Position numbers and translations under genes: made by a program | The notes under the pieces: generated by a model | What the model was told of the DNA's origin: nothing | The model's database searches: none | What the model saw: the letters and a program-made list of their open reading frames with translations, nothing else | Shown here: piece after piece, positions 8,239 through 17,661 of the stretch | Position numbering within the stretch: the stretch's first letter is position 1 | Layout: each line of letters starts with the position of its first letter | Assembly: GCF_000429045.1 (NCBI RefSeq) | Contig: NZ_AUBC01000012.1 | Span: 62,001-126,000, forward strand | DNA: 64,000 nucleotides | Direction of reading: 5' to 3' | DNA from: Salinarimonas rosea DSM 21201 | GTDB taxonomy: Bacteria; Pseudomonadota; Alphaproteobacteria; Rhizobiales; Beijerinckiaceae

Positions 8239-10188
8239 TCAATCCTCCTGCCAGGGCCGGCGCGGCCAGAACCAGCCGACGAAGGAGAAGAAGGCGAGGA
8301 AGAAGCTCACCACGAAGAAGACCGGGTGGAAGAGGATGCCGATGAAGCCCACCGTCGCCGCGAGCGCCGACAGGAACGGCCAGATCGTCGGCCCCGGCAG
8401 CACCTGCACGGCCTGCGGCTCGGCGTCGAGCATCGAGGTGACGACGACCTCGCGCCGGTCCGAGCGCAGGCCGACGACGACGGGCCGCTCGTCCTCCTCG
8501 CGCCAGTCCCAGACCGGCTCGCGGCTCTTCACCACGGGAATGTGACGCTGGTTGTAGGGCGGCGGCGGGCTCTCCGTCGCCCATTCGAGCGTCTCCGCGC
8601 CCCACGGATTGCGGCGCGCCGTCTCGCCCCAGCGCAGGCTCGCGAGCGCGTTGACCATGGTCGTGGCGAAGCCGGCGGCCAGCACGACGGAGCCGATCGT
8701 GGCGACGAGGTTGAGCTCGCCCCAGCCGGTCTCCTCGAGATAGGTGTAGACGCGCCGCGGCATGCCCTCGAGCCCGAGCTGATGCATCGGGAAGAAGGTG
8801 ACGTTGAAGCCCACGAAGACGAGGCCGAAGGAGATCTTCCCGGCGGTCTCGCTCATCATCCGCCCGGTCATCTGCGGATACCAGTAGTAGAGCGCCCCGA
8901 TCACCGGCATCACCGAGCCGCCGATGAGCACGTAGTGGAAGTGGGCCACGAGGAAGTAGGTGTCGTGCACCTGCAGGTCGAACGGGATCGAGGCGACCAT
9001 CACGCCCGTGAGCCCGCCCATGACGAACACCCAGAAGAAGCCGAGCACGTAGAGCATCGGCGTGGCGAGCCTCATGCGCGAGCCCCACATCGTCGCGATC
9101 CAGCAGAACACCTGGATGCCGTTGGGGATCGCGATCAGCGCGGACGCGGCCATGAAGAACGACATGCCCAGATGCGGCAGCCCCGTCGCGAACATGTGGT
9201 GCACCCACAGCCCGAAGGAGACGAAGCCCGTCGCCACGATCGACATGACGATCGCCGTGTAGCCGAACAGCGCGCGCTGGCAGAACGTGGTGATGATCGT
9301 CGAGACCATGCCGAGCGCCGGCACCAGGATGATGTACACTTCCGGGTGGCCGAAGAACCAGAACAGGTGCTGCCACAAGAGCGGGTCGCCCCCCATCTCC
9401 GGCACGAAGAAGCCCGTTCCCACCAGCCGATCGAGGATGAGCAGGCTCGACGCCACGATGATCGCCGGCATGGCGAAGACGATCATGAAGGCCATCACCA
9501 GCGACGCCCAGACGAAGACCGGCATGCGGTTCAAGGTCATGCCCGGCGCGCGCAGCTTCAGGATCGTGACGATGAGCTCGACGGCGGCGGTGAGCGCCGA
9601 GACCTCGATGAAGGTGATCATCGTCGTCCAGATGTCGACGCCGAGCCCCGGCTCGTAGAGCTTGCCCGACAGCGGCACGTAGTTGAACCAGCCCGCCTTC
9701 GGGGCCATGCCGACGAGCAGCATCAGGAAGAAGACGCCCGAGCCGATCAGGTAGACGTAGTAGCCGAAGGCGTTGAGCCGCGGGAAGGCCATGTCGCGCG
9801 TGCCGATCATCATCGGCACGACGAACAGCGCGAAGCCCTCCAGCACGGGGATGGCGAAGAGGAACATCATCGCCGTGCCGTGCACGGTGAAGAACTGGTT
9901 GTAGATCTCCGGCGCGAGCAGGTCGTTCTCGGGCGCGGCGAGCTGGAGCCGCATGGCGATGCCGAGCAGCCCCGCGAGCACGAAGTAGACGAAGGCGGTG
10001 ACGATGAAGCGGCGCCCGATGATGCGCTGGTTCACCGGCATGAACCAGCCGACGAAGCCCGTCGGCGCCGCCCAGGTCTCCGTCAGGCGCCGCGTCTCCT
10101 CGGCGTCGTCCTCGATCGCCGGGTGCAGCGGCTCCTGATGCTCCTCCGACCTCCGTTCCCGGGTCGGCGCCTCGCGTCGCTCCTCCAT
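8239..10188 (-). CDS. ctaD: Cytochrome c oxidase subunit I (caa3 type)
   Basis: 649 residues, the catalytic haem-copper subunit of an aa3/caa3 proton-pumping oxidase. Expected ligand segments are visible: FTVHGTAMMF (haem a His), FFGHPEVYI (CuB His-Tyr), WVHHMF (CuB His pair) and VAHFHYVL (haem a/a3 His). About 80 extra C-terminal residues carry two further hydrophobic helices, as in caa3 subunits fused to a subunit III/IV-like part. The start is set at the ATG at 10188; a GGAGTGAG ribosome site overlaps the end of the subunit II gene. The frame remains open upstream, but that part is a shadow of subunit II. Confidence 0.95.
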   Translation of the reverse strand: MEERREAPTRERRSEEHQEPLHPAIEDDAEETRRLTETWAAPTGFVGWFMPVNQRIIGRRFIVTAFVYFVLAGLLGIAMRLQLAAPENDLLAPEIYNQFFTVHGTAMMFLFAIPVLEGFALFVVPMMIGTRDMAFPRLNAFGYYVYLIGSGVFFLMLLVGMAPKAGWFNYVPLSGKLYEPGLGVDIWTTMITFIEVSALTAAVELIVTILKLRAPGMTLNRMPVFVWASLVMAFMIVFAMPAIIVASSLLILDRLVGTGFFVPEMGGDPLLWQHLFWFFGHPEVYIILVPALGMVSTIITTFCQRALFGYTAIVMSIVATGFVSFGLWVHHMFATGLPHLGMSFFMAASALIAIPNGIQVFCWIATMWGSRMRLATPMLYVLGFFWVFVMGGLTGVMVASIPFDLQVHDTYFLVAHFHYVLIGGSVMPVIGALYYWYPQMTGRMMSETAGKISFGLVFVGFNVTFFPMHQLGLEGMPRRVYTYLEETGWGELNLVATIGSVVLAAGFATTMVNALASLRWGETARRNPWGAETLEWATESPPPPYNQRHIPVVKSREPVWDWREEDERPVVVGLRSDRREVVVTSMLDAEPQAVQVLPGPTIWPFLSALAATVGFIGILFHPVFFVVSFFLAFFSFVGWFWPRRPWQED

Positions 10189-10193
10189 CGCGC

Positions 10194-11231
10194 TCACTCC
10201 AGCGAGCCCAGGTAGGCGAGGAGCGCCTCCTGGTCGTCCGGCCGCAGCGCGGTCGCGGGCATCAGCACCCCGGGCTTGACCTGCTGCGGGTCGCCGATCC
10301 AGCCGGCGAGGTGGCCCTTCGTGTTGGGGATCGTGCCCGCCGCGAGCGTCTCGCGGGCGGCGAGATGCGTCAGGTCCGGGCCCATCCCGCCGTCCGCGGG
10401 CGTGCCGCGGATGGCGTGGCAGGTACCGCAATCGGCCTCCAGGAAGACCGCGAGGCCGCGGCGGAGGAGCGGGTCGTCCGGGATCGCCCGCGCTCGGCCC
10501 TGGTCGGCGAGCCAGGCGTCGAAGGCCTCCGCCTCGATCACCTCCACGACGAAGGCCATGTACGCGTGCTGCACGCCGCAGAACTCGGCGCATTGCCCGC
10601 GATAGAGCCCCGTCTCGCGGGGCGTCAGCCGGCTCTCGTTGACCCGCCCGGGGATCATGTCGGTTTTGCCCTGCAGGGTGGGCACCCAGAAGGAATGGAT
10701 GACGTTGTCGGAGGTGAGCAGGACGCGCGCCGCGCGCCCCACCGGCAGCACGATCTCGTTGGCGGTGCGCGCGATCTCCGCGCCGTCCTCGCCGCGGTAG
10801 ATCACCTCCCACCACCAGCGCTTGCCCGCTATCTCGACCGTGAGGTCGGGTGGGGGCTCGTTGCGGGCGACGACGCCGCCGATCCACAGGCCCGACCCGA
10901 CGAGGCCGACCACGGCGACGAGCGGCAGCACGACGCCGCCGGCGAGCACGAGCGTCCAGCCGCGTTGCACCGAGAGGGGCCTCGCGGGCTCGGTATAGGT
11001 CGTGCGCATCGCGGCGACCACGAGGCCGATCACGAGCGCGAAGACGAAGGAGGAGAAGGCGAGGAAGCCCGTCCACAGGTTCGCCACCCGTTCGGCGTCC
11101 GCGCTCGCGGGCGCGTTGACCGCCTGCTCGCCGGAGCACGCGGAGAGCGCGAGCGCAGCGGCGGCGAGCGCGAGGCCGCGCGGGCGGACGCGCCGGGAGG
11201 CGAGGCGGGAGGGGCGGATCGTGTCGGGCAT
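10194..11231 (-). CDS. ctaC: Cytochrome c oxidase subunit II with fused cytochrome c domain
   Basis: About 345 residues. A lipobox (LALSAC) about 32 residues in suggests a lipoprotein. Two transmembrane helices follow, then the CuA domain with ligands in CAEFCGVQHAYM. A C-terminal cytochrome c domain has the haem motif CGTCH and a probable distal Met near the end (VLMPATALR). The fusion defines a caa3-type oxidase. The ATG at 11231 is preferred over a TTG at 11243. It is the first gene of the leftward oxidase operon, with subunit I starting 5 bp after its stop. Confidence 0.93.
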   Translation of the reverse strand: MPDTIRPSRLASRRVRPRGLALAAAALALSACSGEQAVNAPASADAERVANLWTGFLAFSSFVFALVIGLVVAAMRTTYTEPARPLSVQRGWTLVLAGGVVLPLVAVVGLVGSGLWIGGVVARNEPPPDLTVEIAGKRWWWEVIYRGEDGAEIARTANEIVLPVGRAARVLLTSDNVIHSFWVPTLQGKTDMIPGRVNESRLTPRETGLYRGQCAEFCGVQHAYMAFVVEVIEAEAFDAWLADQGRARAIPDDPLLRRGLAVFLEADCGTCHAIRGTPADGGMGPDLTHLAARETLAAGTIPNTKGHLAGWIGDPQQVKPGVLMPATALRPDDQEALLAYLGSLE

Positions 11232-11389
11232 GCTGCGCGACAACGCGCCGCCCGGGCCGAGGGTTGCCCGTCGGTCCTATCCGGCGACGTCCGTCTCGGA
11301 GCGAAACCGCGTGGGCGTTGCTGCCGACGGCGTTCACGTGTAGCCTCGTCGTTGTATCAGCCGAAGGCCGATCGTCCGGGCAGGTGACG

Positions 11390-12478
11390 ATGCAGGAGCC
11401 TCACGAACGGGATGCACTGTTCCGGCAACCTCCCTATTCCCGGGGCGGCGGGTGGCGACGCACCGTCTTTCGCGACCTTCTCCTCGACCTGACGCGGCAC
11501 CACGCCGCGCGGTGCCCGGGCTATGCGCGCATGCTCGACGGCACCGCCGCCCGAACGTCGCCGCAGACGGGCCTGGCCGACGTGCCGTTCGTCCCGGCCG
11601 GCCTCTTCAAGCGGCTCGATCTCGTCAGCGTGGAGCCGCGCGAGATCGTCCGGACGCTGTACTCGTCCGGGACGTCCGGCGGAGCGCGTGCGCGCATCCA
11701 CCTCGATCGCGCTACGGCGCTCCTGCAGATGCGGGCGCTCGGCGCCATCGTCTCGGATCTCGTCGGCCGCGACCGCCTGCCGCTCCTCGTGGTCGATGCT
11801 GCGGACGAGGTCCCCGCCGGTGGCGAGGTCGCGGGCCGCGCGGTCGCCCTGCAGGGCTTTCGCCTGTTCGCGAGCGAGGTCGCGTTCGCGCTCGGGCCCG
11901 ACATGCGCCCCGATCCGGAGGCGATCGAGAGCTTCCTGAGGCGTGTCGCCGGACGGCGCTTCCTCGTCTTCGGCTTCACGGGCATCGTCTGGCGCCGGCT
12001 CCTCGGGTGGATGGAGGCCAACGACCGCACCTGGGACATGGGCGGCGGCATTCTCGTCCACGGCGGCGGCCGCAAGAGCGGCGACGGCGACCCGGTGACG
12101 GACGAGGCGTTCCGTGCGCTCGCGGCGGCTCGGGCCAACCTGACGCGGGTTCACAACTACTACGGCATGGTCGAGCAGGCGGGGTCGATCTTCGTGCAGT
12201 GCGAGCGCGGCATGCTCCATTGCAGCAGCTTCTCCGATGTCGTCGTGCGGCGTCCGTGCGATCTCGCGGAGGCCCCCGTGGGCGAGCCGGGCATCGTCCA
12301 GGTCCTGTCCGTGCTCCCGCAGTCGTATCCCGGCCACAGCCTCCTGACCGAGGACGAGGGGGTCGTGCACGGGGAGGACGATTGCGGCTGCGGCCGCCGG
12401 GGAAAGCGCTTCAGCGTGCTGGGGCGGCTCGCGGCCGCGGCGCCGAAGGGATGCGGCAATGACGACGCTCGCGCCTGA
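11390..12478 (+). CDS. LuxE-like acyl-protein synthetase
   Basis: About 362 residues related to LuxE, the ligase of bacterial luciferase systems that activates a fatty acid as acyl-AMP and passes it to a reductase. The adenylation-type motif YSSGTSGG lies near residues 91-98, and a conserved NYYGMVEQ segment follows further on. A Cys-rich end (DCGCGRRGKRF) matches LuxE/PaaK-like C termini. The ATG at 11390 was chosen because the frame's earlier start (11264) would add an unrelated Arg-rich leader. It opens the rightward operon and overlaps the LuxC-like gene by 20 bp, which supports a joint LuxEC-type acyl reductase. The carboxylic acid substrate is unknown. Confidence 0.82.
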   Translation: MQEPHERDALFRQPPYSRGGGWRRTVFRDLLLDLTRHHAARCPGYARMLDGTAARTSPQTGLADVPFVPAGLFKRLDLVSVEPREIVRTLYSSGTSGGARARIHLDRATALLQMRALGAIVSDLVGRDRLPLLVVDAADEVPAGGEVAGRAVALQGFRLFASEVAFALGPDMRPDPEAIESFLRRVAGRRFLVFGFTGIVWRRLLGWMEANDRTWDMGGGILVHGGGRKSGDGDPVTDEAFRALAAARANLTRVHNYYGMVEQAGSIFVQCERGMLHCSSFSDVVVRRPCDLAEAPVGEPGIVQVLSVLPQSYPGHSLLTEDEGVVHGEDDCGCGRRGKRFSVLGRLAAAAPKGCGNDDARA

Positions 12479-13694
12479 CGCCCCGACGGTGGAGGTGGGG
12501 GACCTCGGCACGGCGATGGGCGACGAGGCACGCCCGCTCCCCGTGTTCGCCGAGGCCGTCACCGGGTTCCTCGACGACCTCGCGCGGCTCATCCTCGACG
12601 ATCGGGCCACGCGCGCCGTCCCGGACGTGGTCGCGTTCGCGTCGTGGGTCCGCCGCGCGACCCGGGCGCGGGACGACTACCCCGATGCCGCGATGCGGGT
12701 CGGCCGCGGGCTCGCCTTCCACATCGCCCCCGCGAACGTGCCGACGATGTTCGCCTACAGCCTCGCGGCGGGCCTCCTCGCCGGCAACGCCAATGTCGTG
12801 CGGCTGCCGTCCCGGCCGTTTCCCGAGGTCGCCCATCTGTGCGACGGGCTCTCGCGGCTGCTGGAGGCTCCCGCTCACCGCGCCATGCGCGGCTACGTCG
12901 CCTGCGTGCGCTACCCGCGCGAGGCCGTCGACGTCACGCGCGCGCTGAGCGCGGCCTGCGACGTGCGCGTCCTCTGGGGCGGCGATGCGACGATCGCCGA
13001 CATCCGCCGGGCGCCGCTGCGCCCGGACGCGTCGGAGCTGGCCTTCCCCGACCGCCAGTCGATCGTGCTCGTCGACGCCGACGCCTGGAACGCGAGCGCC
13101 CGCAAGCCGGCGCTCGCCGACGCCTTCTACGCCGACGTCTACGCCAGCGACCAGGCCTCCTGCGCCGCGCCGCGGGCGGTGATCTGGCTCGGGAAGGGGG
13201 TGGAGGAGGCGCGCGCGAGCTTCTGGCGCTGCGTCTCGGAGGTCGTGGCCGCACGCTACGACGGCCCGGCGCTCCATGCGGTCCGGAGGCTCGAGTTCGC
13301 CTATGCGCTGCTCGCGAGCGGGCGCGCCGCCGCCGTCCTCGGCGAGCGGGAGCCGGTCACGCGCGTGTGGTGCGACGCGCTCACCCCCGATCTGCTCGAC
13401 GATCATCCCGGCGGCGGCGTCTTCGTGGAGGGCGCCGTGCGGGACCTGCGCGACGTCGCCCCCCTGCTGCGGCGGCGCTGCCAGACGATCTCCCATCTCG
13501 GCGTCGCGCCGGACGCGATCGCCGCCATGATCCGCGAGAGCGGGACCCGCGGTGGGCACCGCATCGTGCCGCTCGGGCGCACGATGGTGTTCTCGCTCGT
13601 CTGGGACGGCCACGACATCCTCCGGGCGCTCTCCCGGCGGCTCGTCATCGAGGAGGTTCGCCATGGACGACCGGCACGCCACGCCGTGGCCTGA
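12459..13694 (+). CDS. LuxC-like acyl reductase
   Basis: 411 residues of the LuxC fatty acyl reductase family, an NADPH-dependent aldehyde-dehydrogenase-fold enzyme that reduces an acyl thioester to an aldehyde. The catalytic Cys is visible as Cys235 in DQASCAAP, matching the family's (N/D)Q(S/A)SC(A/S)xP site. An HIAPANVPTMFAYS segment near residue 88 fits the nucleotide-binding region. It overlaps LuxE-like by 20 bp and the adenylation gene by 32 bp. It could reduce an acyl group loaded by LuxE or one held on the neighbouring carrier domain; the sequence does not decide between these. Confidence 0.85.
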   Translation: MTTLAPDAPTVEVGDLGTAMGDEARPLPVFAEAVTGFLDDLARLILDDRATRAVPDVVAFASWVRRATRARDDYPDAAMRVGRGLAFHIAPANVPTMFAYSLAAGLLAGNANVVRLPSRPFPEVAHLCDGLSRLLEAPAHRAMRGYVACVRYPREAVDVTRALSAACDVRVLWGGDATIADIRRAPLRPDASELAFPDRQSIVLVDADAWNASARKPALADAFYADVYASDQASCAAPRAVIWLGKGVEEARASFWRCVSEVVAARYDGPALHAVRRLEFAYALLASGRAAAVLGEREPVTRVWCDALTPDLLDDHPGGGVFVEGAVRDLRDVAPLLRRRCQTISHLGVAPDAIAAMIRESGTRGGHRIVPLGRTMVFSLVWDGHDILRALSRRLVIEEVRHGRPARHAVA

Positions 13695-15549
13695 GACCCG
13701 GATCGCGCCGGTGGGCGCGGCGCCGGAGGACGCGCCCGCGATCCTGGCGCGCGGCCGGACCGTCGGGCGGGCGGGGCTCGCCGCGGCCGCGCGTAGGATC
13801 GCCGCCGGCGTCGGGTCCGGTGCCGCGCGCGGGGCCCACGTCGGCGTCTACGCGCGCGACCGCGCCGTGCTGATCGCCGCCGCGCTCGCCGTCCTGCAGC
13901 GGGGCGACGTCTTCGTGCCGCTCGAGACCGCGCACCCGCTGCCCTGGCTGGCGACGCTGGCCGAAACGGCGCGGCTCGATTTCGTCCTCGTCGAGCACGG
14001 GCTCGCCGGCGGCTTAGGGGAGGTGCTGGGGGAGCGCGTCCGCGCGCTGCCCTGCACCGACGGTCTCTTCGCGCCGGAGGTCGCCGGCGGCGATGCGCCG
14101 CTCGACGTCGCCGCGCTGCTCGAGGCCGCGGGGGCGAGGCCGGCCTATGTCTACTTCACCTCCGGCACCTCGGGGCGGCCGAAGGCGATCCTCGGGCGGG
14201 CGGATTCGCTCCTCCACTTCGTGCGCTGGGAGATCGAGGCGCTGCGCCTCGACGCCGGGGCGCGGGTCGCGCAGCTGACCTCGCCCGGGCACGACCCCTT
14301 CCTGCGCGACGTCTTCACGCCTCTCGTCGCGGGCGGTGCGATCTGCATCCCCCCGGATCCGGCGACGATCCTCTCGCCGGCGGCGCTCGGCTCGTGGATC
14401 GAGGAGGCGGGGATCACGACGATCCACTGCACGCCGACGCTCTTCCGGCACCTGTGCCACGGCGGGATCGCCGGGCGGCGCTTCGCGGCCCTGGAGCACG
14501 TCCTGATCGCGGGCGAGGTCCTGCGCGGCGCCGATCTCGCGCCCTGGTACGAGGCCTTCGGCGAGCGCATCGCGCTCGTGAACCTCTACGGACCCACGGA
14601 GACGACGCTGGCCAAGCTCGCCCACCGGATCACGCCGGCAGACGTTCACCGCGACAGCGTTCCCATCGGGCACCCGATGGACGGCGCCTCGGTGCGCGTG
14701 ATGGCGGACGCGTCGCGCGCCTGCGCGGCGGACGAGGTCGGCGAGCTGTGGATCGAGACCGCGTTCGCGACGCTCGGCTACCTCGGCGACGAGGCGGCGA
14801 ATGCCGCCTTCGATCCCCCGCCGACGCGGGCCGGCGGCAGACCCGTCGGCTACAGGACCGGCGATCTGGTCCGGCGTGCCGCGGACGGCACGATCACGTT
14901 CGTGGGCCGCCGCGACGACCGGGTGAAGCTGCGCGGCGTGAGCGTCGACCTGCGGGAGGTCGACGCCGCCGTCGTCCGCCACGCCGGCCTGCGCGACTGC
15001 GCCGCCGACGTCGCGCACGAGGGCGCGGGCCCCGAGATCCTCGTCCTGCACTACGTCGCCGACGCGCCCGTCGACGAGGCCGCGCTGCGTCGCGAGCTCC
15101 TCGCGCGGCTGCCGCGCGCGATGGTGCCGGACGTCTGGGTGCGCCACGAAGCCCTTCCCGTGAACCTCAACGGCAAGGTCGACCGCGCACGCCTCGCCCG
15201 AGCGCGCGACGCGCGGCCGGTGGACGCCCCTGCGCCCGCTTCCGCGCTGGAGCCGCCGCCCGCCGGCCCGGCCGAGCCGGATGCCGCCGGTTCCGACCCG
15301 AGGTCGCGCCTGCTCGGCCTCTGGCGAGAGATCCTGCGCAACGAGAGCGTCGGCCCGGCGGATTGCTTCGTCGATGCCGGCGGGGATTCGCTCGCCATCA
15401 TGCTGCTGATCGCCCGGCTCGACGAGGACTACGGATACGAGCTGTCGCTCTGGGACGTCTTCGACGATCTCACGGTCGAGAAGCTGGCCGGCCTGATGGA
15501 GGCCGGCGCTGAGCCCGGCCCGGCGGCGCGGCAGGGGGGTGCACCATGA
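13663..15549 (+). CDS. NRPS adenylation-carrier (A-PCP) didomain
   Basis: 628 residues. The A domain (about 10-510) has the phosphate loop YFTSGTSGRPKA (164-175), LYGPTETT (A5), YRTGD (A7) and catalytic Lys505 in NGKVDR (A10). Asp211, in HDPFLRD, occupies the place of the Asp that binds a substrate amino group, so an amino acid is the likely substrate. A carrier domain follows (about 545-612), with the phosphopantetheine Ser576 in GGDSL. No condensation or thioesterase domain is fused. The ATG at 13663 has AGGAGG at 13651-13656, while the earlier in-frame start lies inside luxC. The free-standing loading unit sits between the reductase and the methyltransferase. Confidence 0.9.
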   Translation: MDDRHATPWPETRIAPVGAAPEDAPAILARGRTVGRAGLAAAARRIAAGVGSGAARGAHVGVYARDRAVLIAAALAVLQRGDVFVPLETAHPLPWLATLAETARLDFVLVEHGLAGGLGEVLGERVRALPCTDGLFAPEVAGGDAPLDVAALLEAAGARPAYVYFTSGTSGRPKAILGRADSLLHFVRWEIEALRLDAGARVAQLTSPGHDPFLRDVFTPLVAGGAICIPPDPATILSPAALGSWIEEAGITTIHCTPTLFRHLCHGGIAGRRFAALEHVLIAGEVLRGADLAPWYEAFGERIALVNLYGPTETTLAKLAHRITPADVHRDSVPIGHPMDGASVRVMADASRACAADEVGELWIETAFATLGYLGDEAANAAFDPPPTRAGGRPVGYRTGDLVRRAADGTITFVGRRDDRVKLRGVSVDLREVDAAVVRHAGLRDCAADVAHEGAGPEILVLHYVADAPVDEAALRRELLARLPRAMVPDVWVRHEALPVNLNGKVDRARLARARDARPVDAPAPASALEPPPAGPAEPDAAGSDPRSRLLGLWREILRNESVGPADCFVDAGGDSLAIMLLIARLDEDYGYELSLWDVFDDLTVEKLAGLMEAGAEPGPAARQGGAP

Positions 15550-16310
15550 CCGCCTACGACGCCTTCCTCGCGGATATCTACGATCACTCGCCCTATTTCT
15601 GCCAGGGCCGCACGCGCGAGCTCGACCGCTTCAACGCACCCTACTTCCGCCACCTCGAGGGGCGCTCCAAGTCCGTGCTCGAGTTCGGCTCCGGGACGGG
15701 CATGCTGACGATCCCGCTCGCGACGCGGGGCTACGGCGTGACGAGCGTGGACAACTCGCCCGACATGCACGACGTGCTCGGCGCCAAGCTCCGGGACGTC
15801 GAGCCGCAGGTCGCAGGGCGCGTCGAGCAGGTCCTGGCCGATGCGCTCACGTACAGGGCGCCCGAGCCGGCCGAGACGATCGTGATGCCCGAGGGCATCC
15901 TCATCGCCCTGCCGGACAGGGCGCTCCAGCGCGCGCTCCTGGAGAGCTGCCACCGCAACCTCGCGCCCGGCGGGCGCCTGATGACCGACTTCTTCCAGCC
16001 GCGCTTCGACCTCGTGCACCGCGACGAGCTCACCGAGTTCACCCGGTTCCGCACGCCGGACGGACGCGCCTACCTGATGACGATGCGGCTGCGCAACGAC
16101 CGCTACACGCAGGTCCAGCACTGGACGGCGACCTACGCCGAGCTCGCGGGCGGCGAGACCGTGCGCGAGGTCGTGGTGGAGGTTCCCTTCCGCTACCTGA
16201 CCGCATCCGAGATCGAGCTCCTGCTGGAGCTGTGCGGGTTCCGCGTCGTCGAGCTCGACACGGAGTACGCCGACCGGCGCGGCTTCTTCCTCGTGGCGGA
16301 GAAGACGTAG
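15546..16310 (+). CDS. SAM-dependent methyltransferase (class I)
   Basis: 254 residues with a Rossmann methyltransferase fold. Motif I is LEFGSGTGMLT at about residue 45, an acidic SAM-ribose residue is in VTSVDN, and a post-I/motif II region surrounds IVMPEGIL. It starts by ATGA overlap with the A-PCP gene, so the two are coupled. It is probably an O-, N- or C-methyltransferase acting on the carrier-bound or free product; the sequence gives no regiospecificity. It is the last gene of the rightward operon, and a strong palindrome follows 15 bp after its stop. Confidence 0.85.
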   Translation: MTAYDAFLADIYDHSPYFCQGRTRELDRFNAPYFRHLEGRSKSVLEFGSGTGMLTIPLATRGYGVTSVDNSPDMHDVLGAKLRDVEPQVAGRVEQVLADALTYRAPEPAETIVMPEGILIALPDRALQRALLESCHRNLAPGGRLMTDFFQPRFDLVHRDELTEFTRFRTPDGRAYLMTMRLRNDRYTQVQHWTATYAELAGGETVREVVVEVPFRYLTASEIELLLELCGFRVVELDTEYADRRGFFLVAEKT

Positions 16311-16324
16311 CGCCGAGGGGCGGA

Positions 16325-16360
16325 CCGGCCCCGACGGTCGCGCGCGACCGTCGGGGCCGG
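16325..16360. terminator. Perfect 36-nt palindrome between convergent operons
   Basis: The 36 nt are identical to their own reverse complement. The left arm begins CCGGCCCCGACGGTCG, and the centre is CGCG. This gives a very stable GC hairpin on either strand, 15 bp after the methyltransferase stop and 9 bp before the bicupin stop. The position and symmetry fit a bidirectional terminator. There is no T tract on either side, so termination may depend on Rho or on hairpin strength. Confidence 0.75.
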
Positions 16361-16368
16361 CGCACCTC

Positions 16369-17082
16369 TCAATAGCCGGTCGAGACCGGGAAGCGGGCCT
16401 GCATGGCCGTCTTGCGATCGGGGTCGGACTTCCAGTAGGCGGCGAGCCAGATCGTCTCGTCGAACGTCGCGGTCTCGGCCACGCGGTTCTTCATCTCGGC
16501 GGGGATGAAGACGTGGTCGCCCGGTCCCAGGCGGCGCTTCTCGCCGTCGAGCTCGAGCACGGTCCCGCCCTTGAGCACGACGAGCCATTCGTGGACGCCC
16601 TGCGTGCACGCGGCGGCCGCGGAGCGCTGGCCATGGGAGATCACGCGCTCGAGGCGCACCTCCTCGGTCTCGATCAGCGATTCGATGACCGCGGTCTCCG
16701 CGAAGATGTTGCGGCCGCGGGGCTGCTCCTTGCGCGCGTCCGGGCTCGGGAAGATGCCGGGGCGCATCTTGCCCATGAAGGAGACCTTCAGCCAGACGGT
16801 CTCGCTCTCCTCGCTCGTGCGCGAGACGCGGTTGTTCTGGCCGGGCTGCGTGACGATGAAGTCGCCCGGCCCGAGCAGCACGGGCTCCTTCTCGCCCTCG
16901 TACTCGAGCTCGAGCTCGCCCTTGAGCAGCACGAGGAAGTCGCTGGCCTCCTGCGGGCAGTAGAAGTTCTCCTTGGACCGCTGGCCGCGGGCGACCACGC
17001 GCTCCACCTTGGCGACACGGCTCTCCGCGAGCGTCTCGACGAAAGGCGACGTGCTCGTATCGAACGCACTCCTCTTTTCCAT
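16369..17082 (-). CDS. Bicupin protein
   Basis: 237 residues forming two tandem cupin folds (about 20-115 and 130-225). Each ends with the same pattern: GPGD, then PxxxN, then an N-R-V (QNNRV and MKNRV), which points to internal duplication. The usual cupin metal ligands (HxH...E and a late His) are mostly missing; only VHEWLVVL in the second half keeps a His-Glu pair. It may therefore be a binding or isomerase-type protein rather than a dioxygenase. It is transcribed towards the palindrome, 189 bp downstream of the GFA gene, and may have its own promoter. Membership of the NRPS pathway is inferred from position. Confidence 0.7.
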   Translation of the reverse strand: MEKRSAFDTSTSPFVETLAESRVAKVERVVARGQRSKENFYCPQEASDFLVLLKGELELEYEGEKEPVLLGPGDFIVTQPGQNNRVSRTSEESETVWLKVSFMGKMRPGIFPSPDARKEQPRGRNIFAETAVIESLIETEEVRLERVISHGQRSAAAACTQGVHEWLVVLKGGTVLELDGEKRRLGPGDHVFIPAEMKNRVAETATFDETIWLAAYWKSDPDRKTAMQARFPVSTGY

Positions 17083-17271
17083 CTCTGCCTCCTACCCTTC
17101 GACCCCTCGGGTCCTTCGACGGCTGGACCCTTCGACCCCGACCCGGGCCACGGACGCGATTGCACCACCACAACGGAGGATGACCTAATTCTCCTGAGTT
17201 GTCCCGTTGAAACTCGACCGATCGGCTCCGATCGCAACGCACCGGAGGTCCGGCACGCGGAGCGCCACCAA

Positions 17272-17661
17272 TCAGTCCGGAGATTGCGGAAGCTCGTCGG
17301 TGATGTCGTAGTAGTCTCCCTTGTCGGCGACGAAGATGTGCCGATGCAGCCGCGTGCCGGTGGGCGGATCGAACACTCCCATGGCGACCGCGATCGTGTC
17401 CTTGTGGATCGGGTCCCAGAACAGCGTCGAGCCGCAGCGCGTGCAGAAGCCGCGGCGGACCTTCTCCGATGACTGGAACCAGCCGACGTGCTCCTCGCCG
17501 AGGACGCGCACGGCCTCCTTCTGCACGTCGGTGGATGCCAGGAAGTGCCCCGAGATCTTGCGGCACATCGTGCAATGGCACGCGTCCGGGCCGGGGAGGG
17601 GACCCTCGACCTCGATCCTCACCGCGCCGCACAGGCACGATCCGGCGTGTCTCTCTGTCAT
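17272..17661 (-). CDS. GFA-family zinc protein (CENP-V/GFA fold)
   Basis: 129 residues with the zinc-binding cysteine sets of the glutathione-dependent formaldehyde-activating enzyme family: CLCG near residue 9, CHCTMC near 28 and CTRC near 75. Family members bind one or two Zn ions; few have a proven reaction. It starts by ATGA overlap with the luciferase-like gene, so it is the coupled end of the leftward operon. A role in handling a small aldehyde is possible but unproven. Confidence 0.85.
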   Translation of the reverse strand: MTERHAGSCLCGAVRIEVEGPLPGPDACHCTMCRKISGHFLASTDVQKEAVRVLGEEHVGWFQSSEKVRRGFCTRCGSTLFWDPIHKDTIAVAMGVFDPPTGTRLHRHIFVADKGDYYDITDELPQSPD

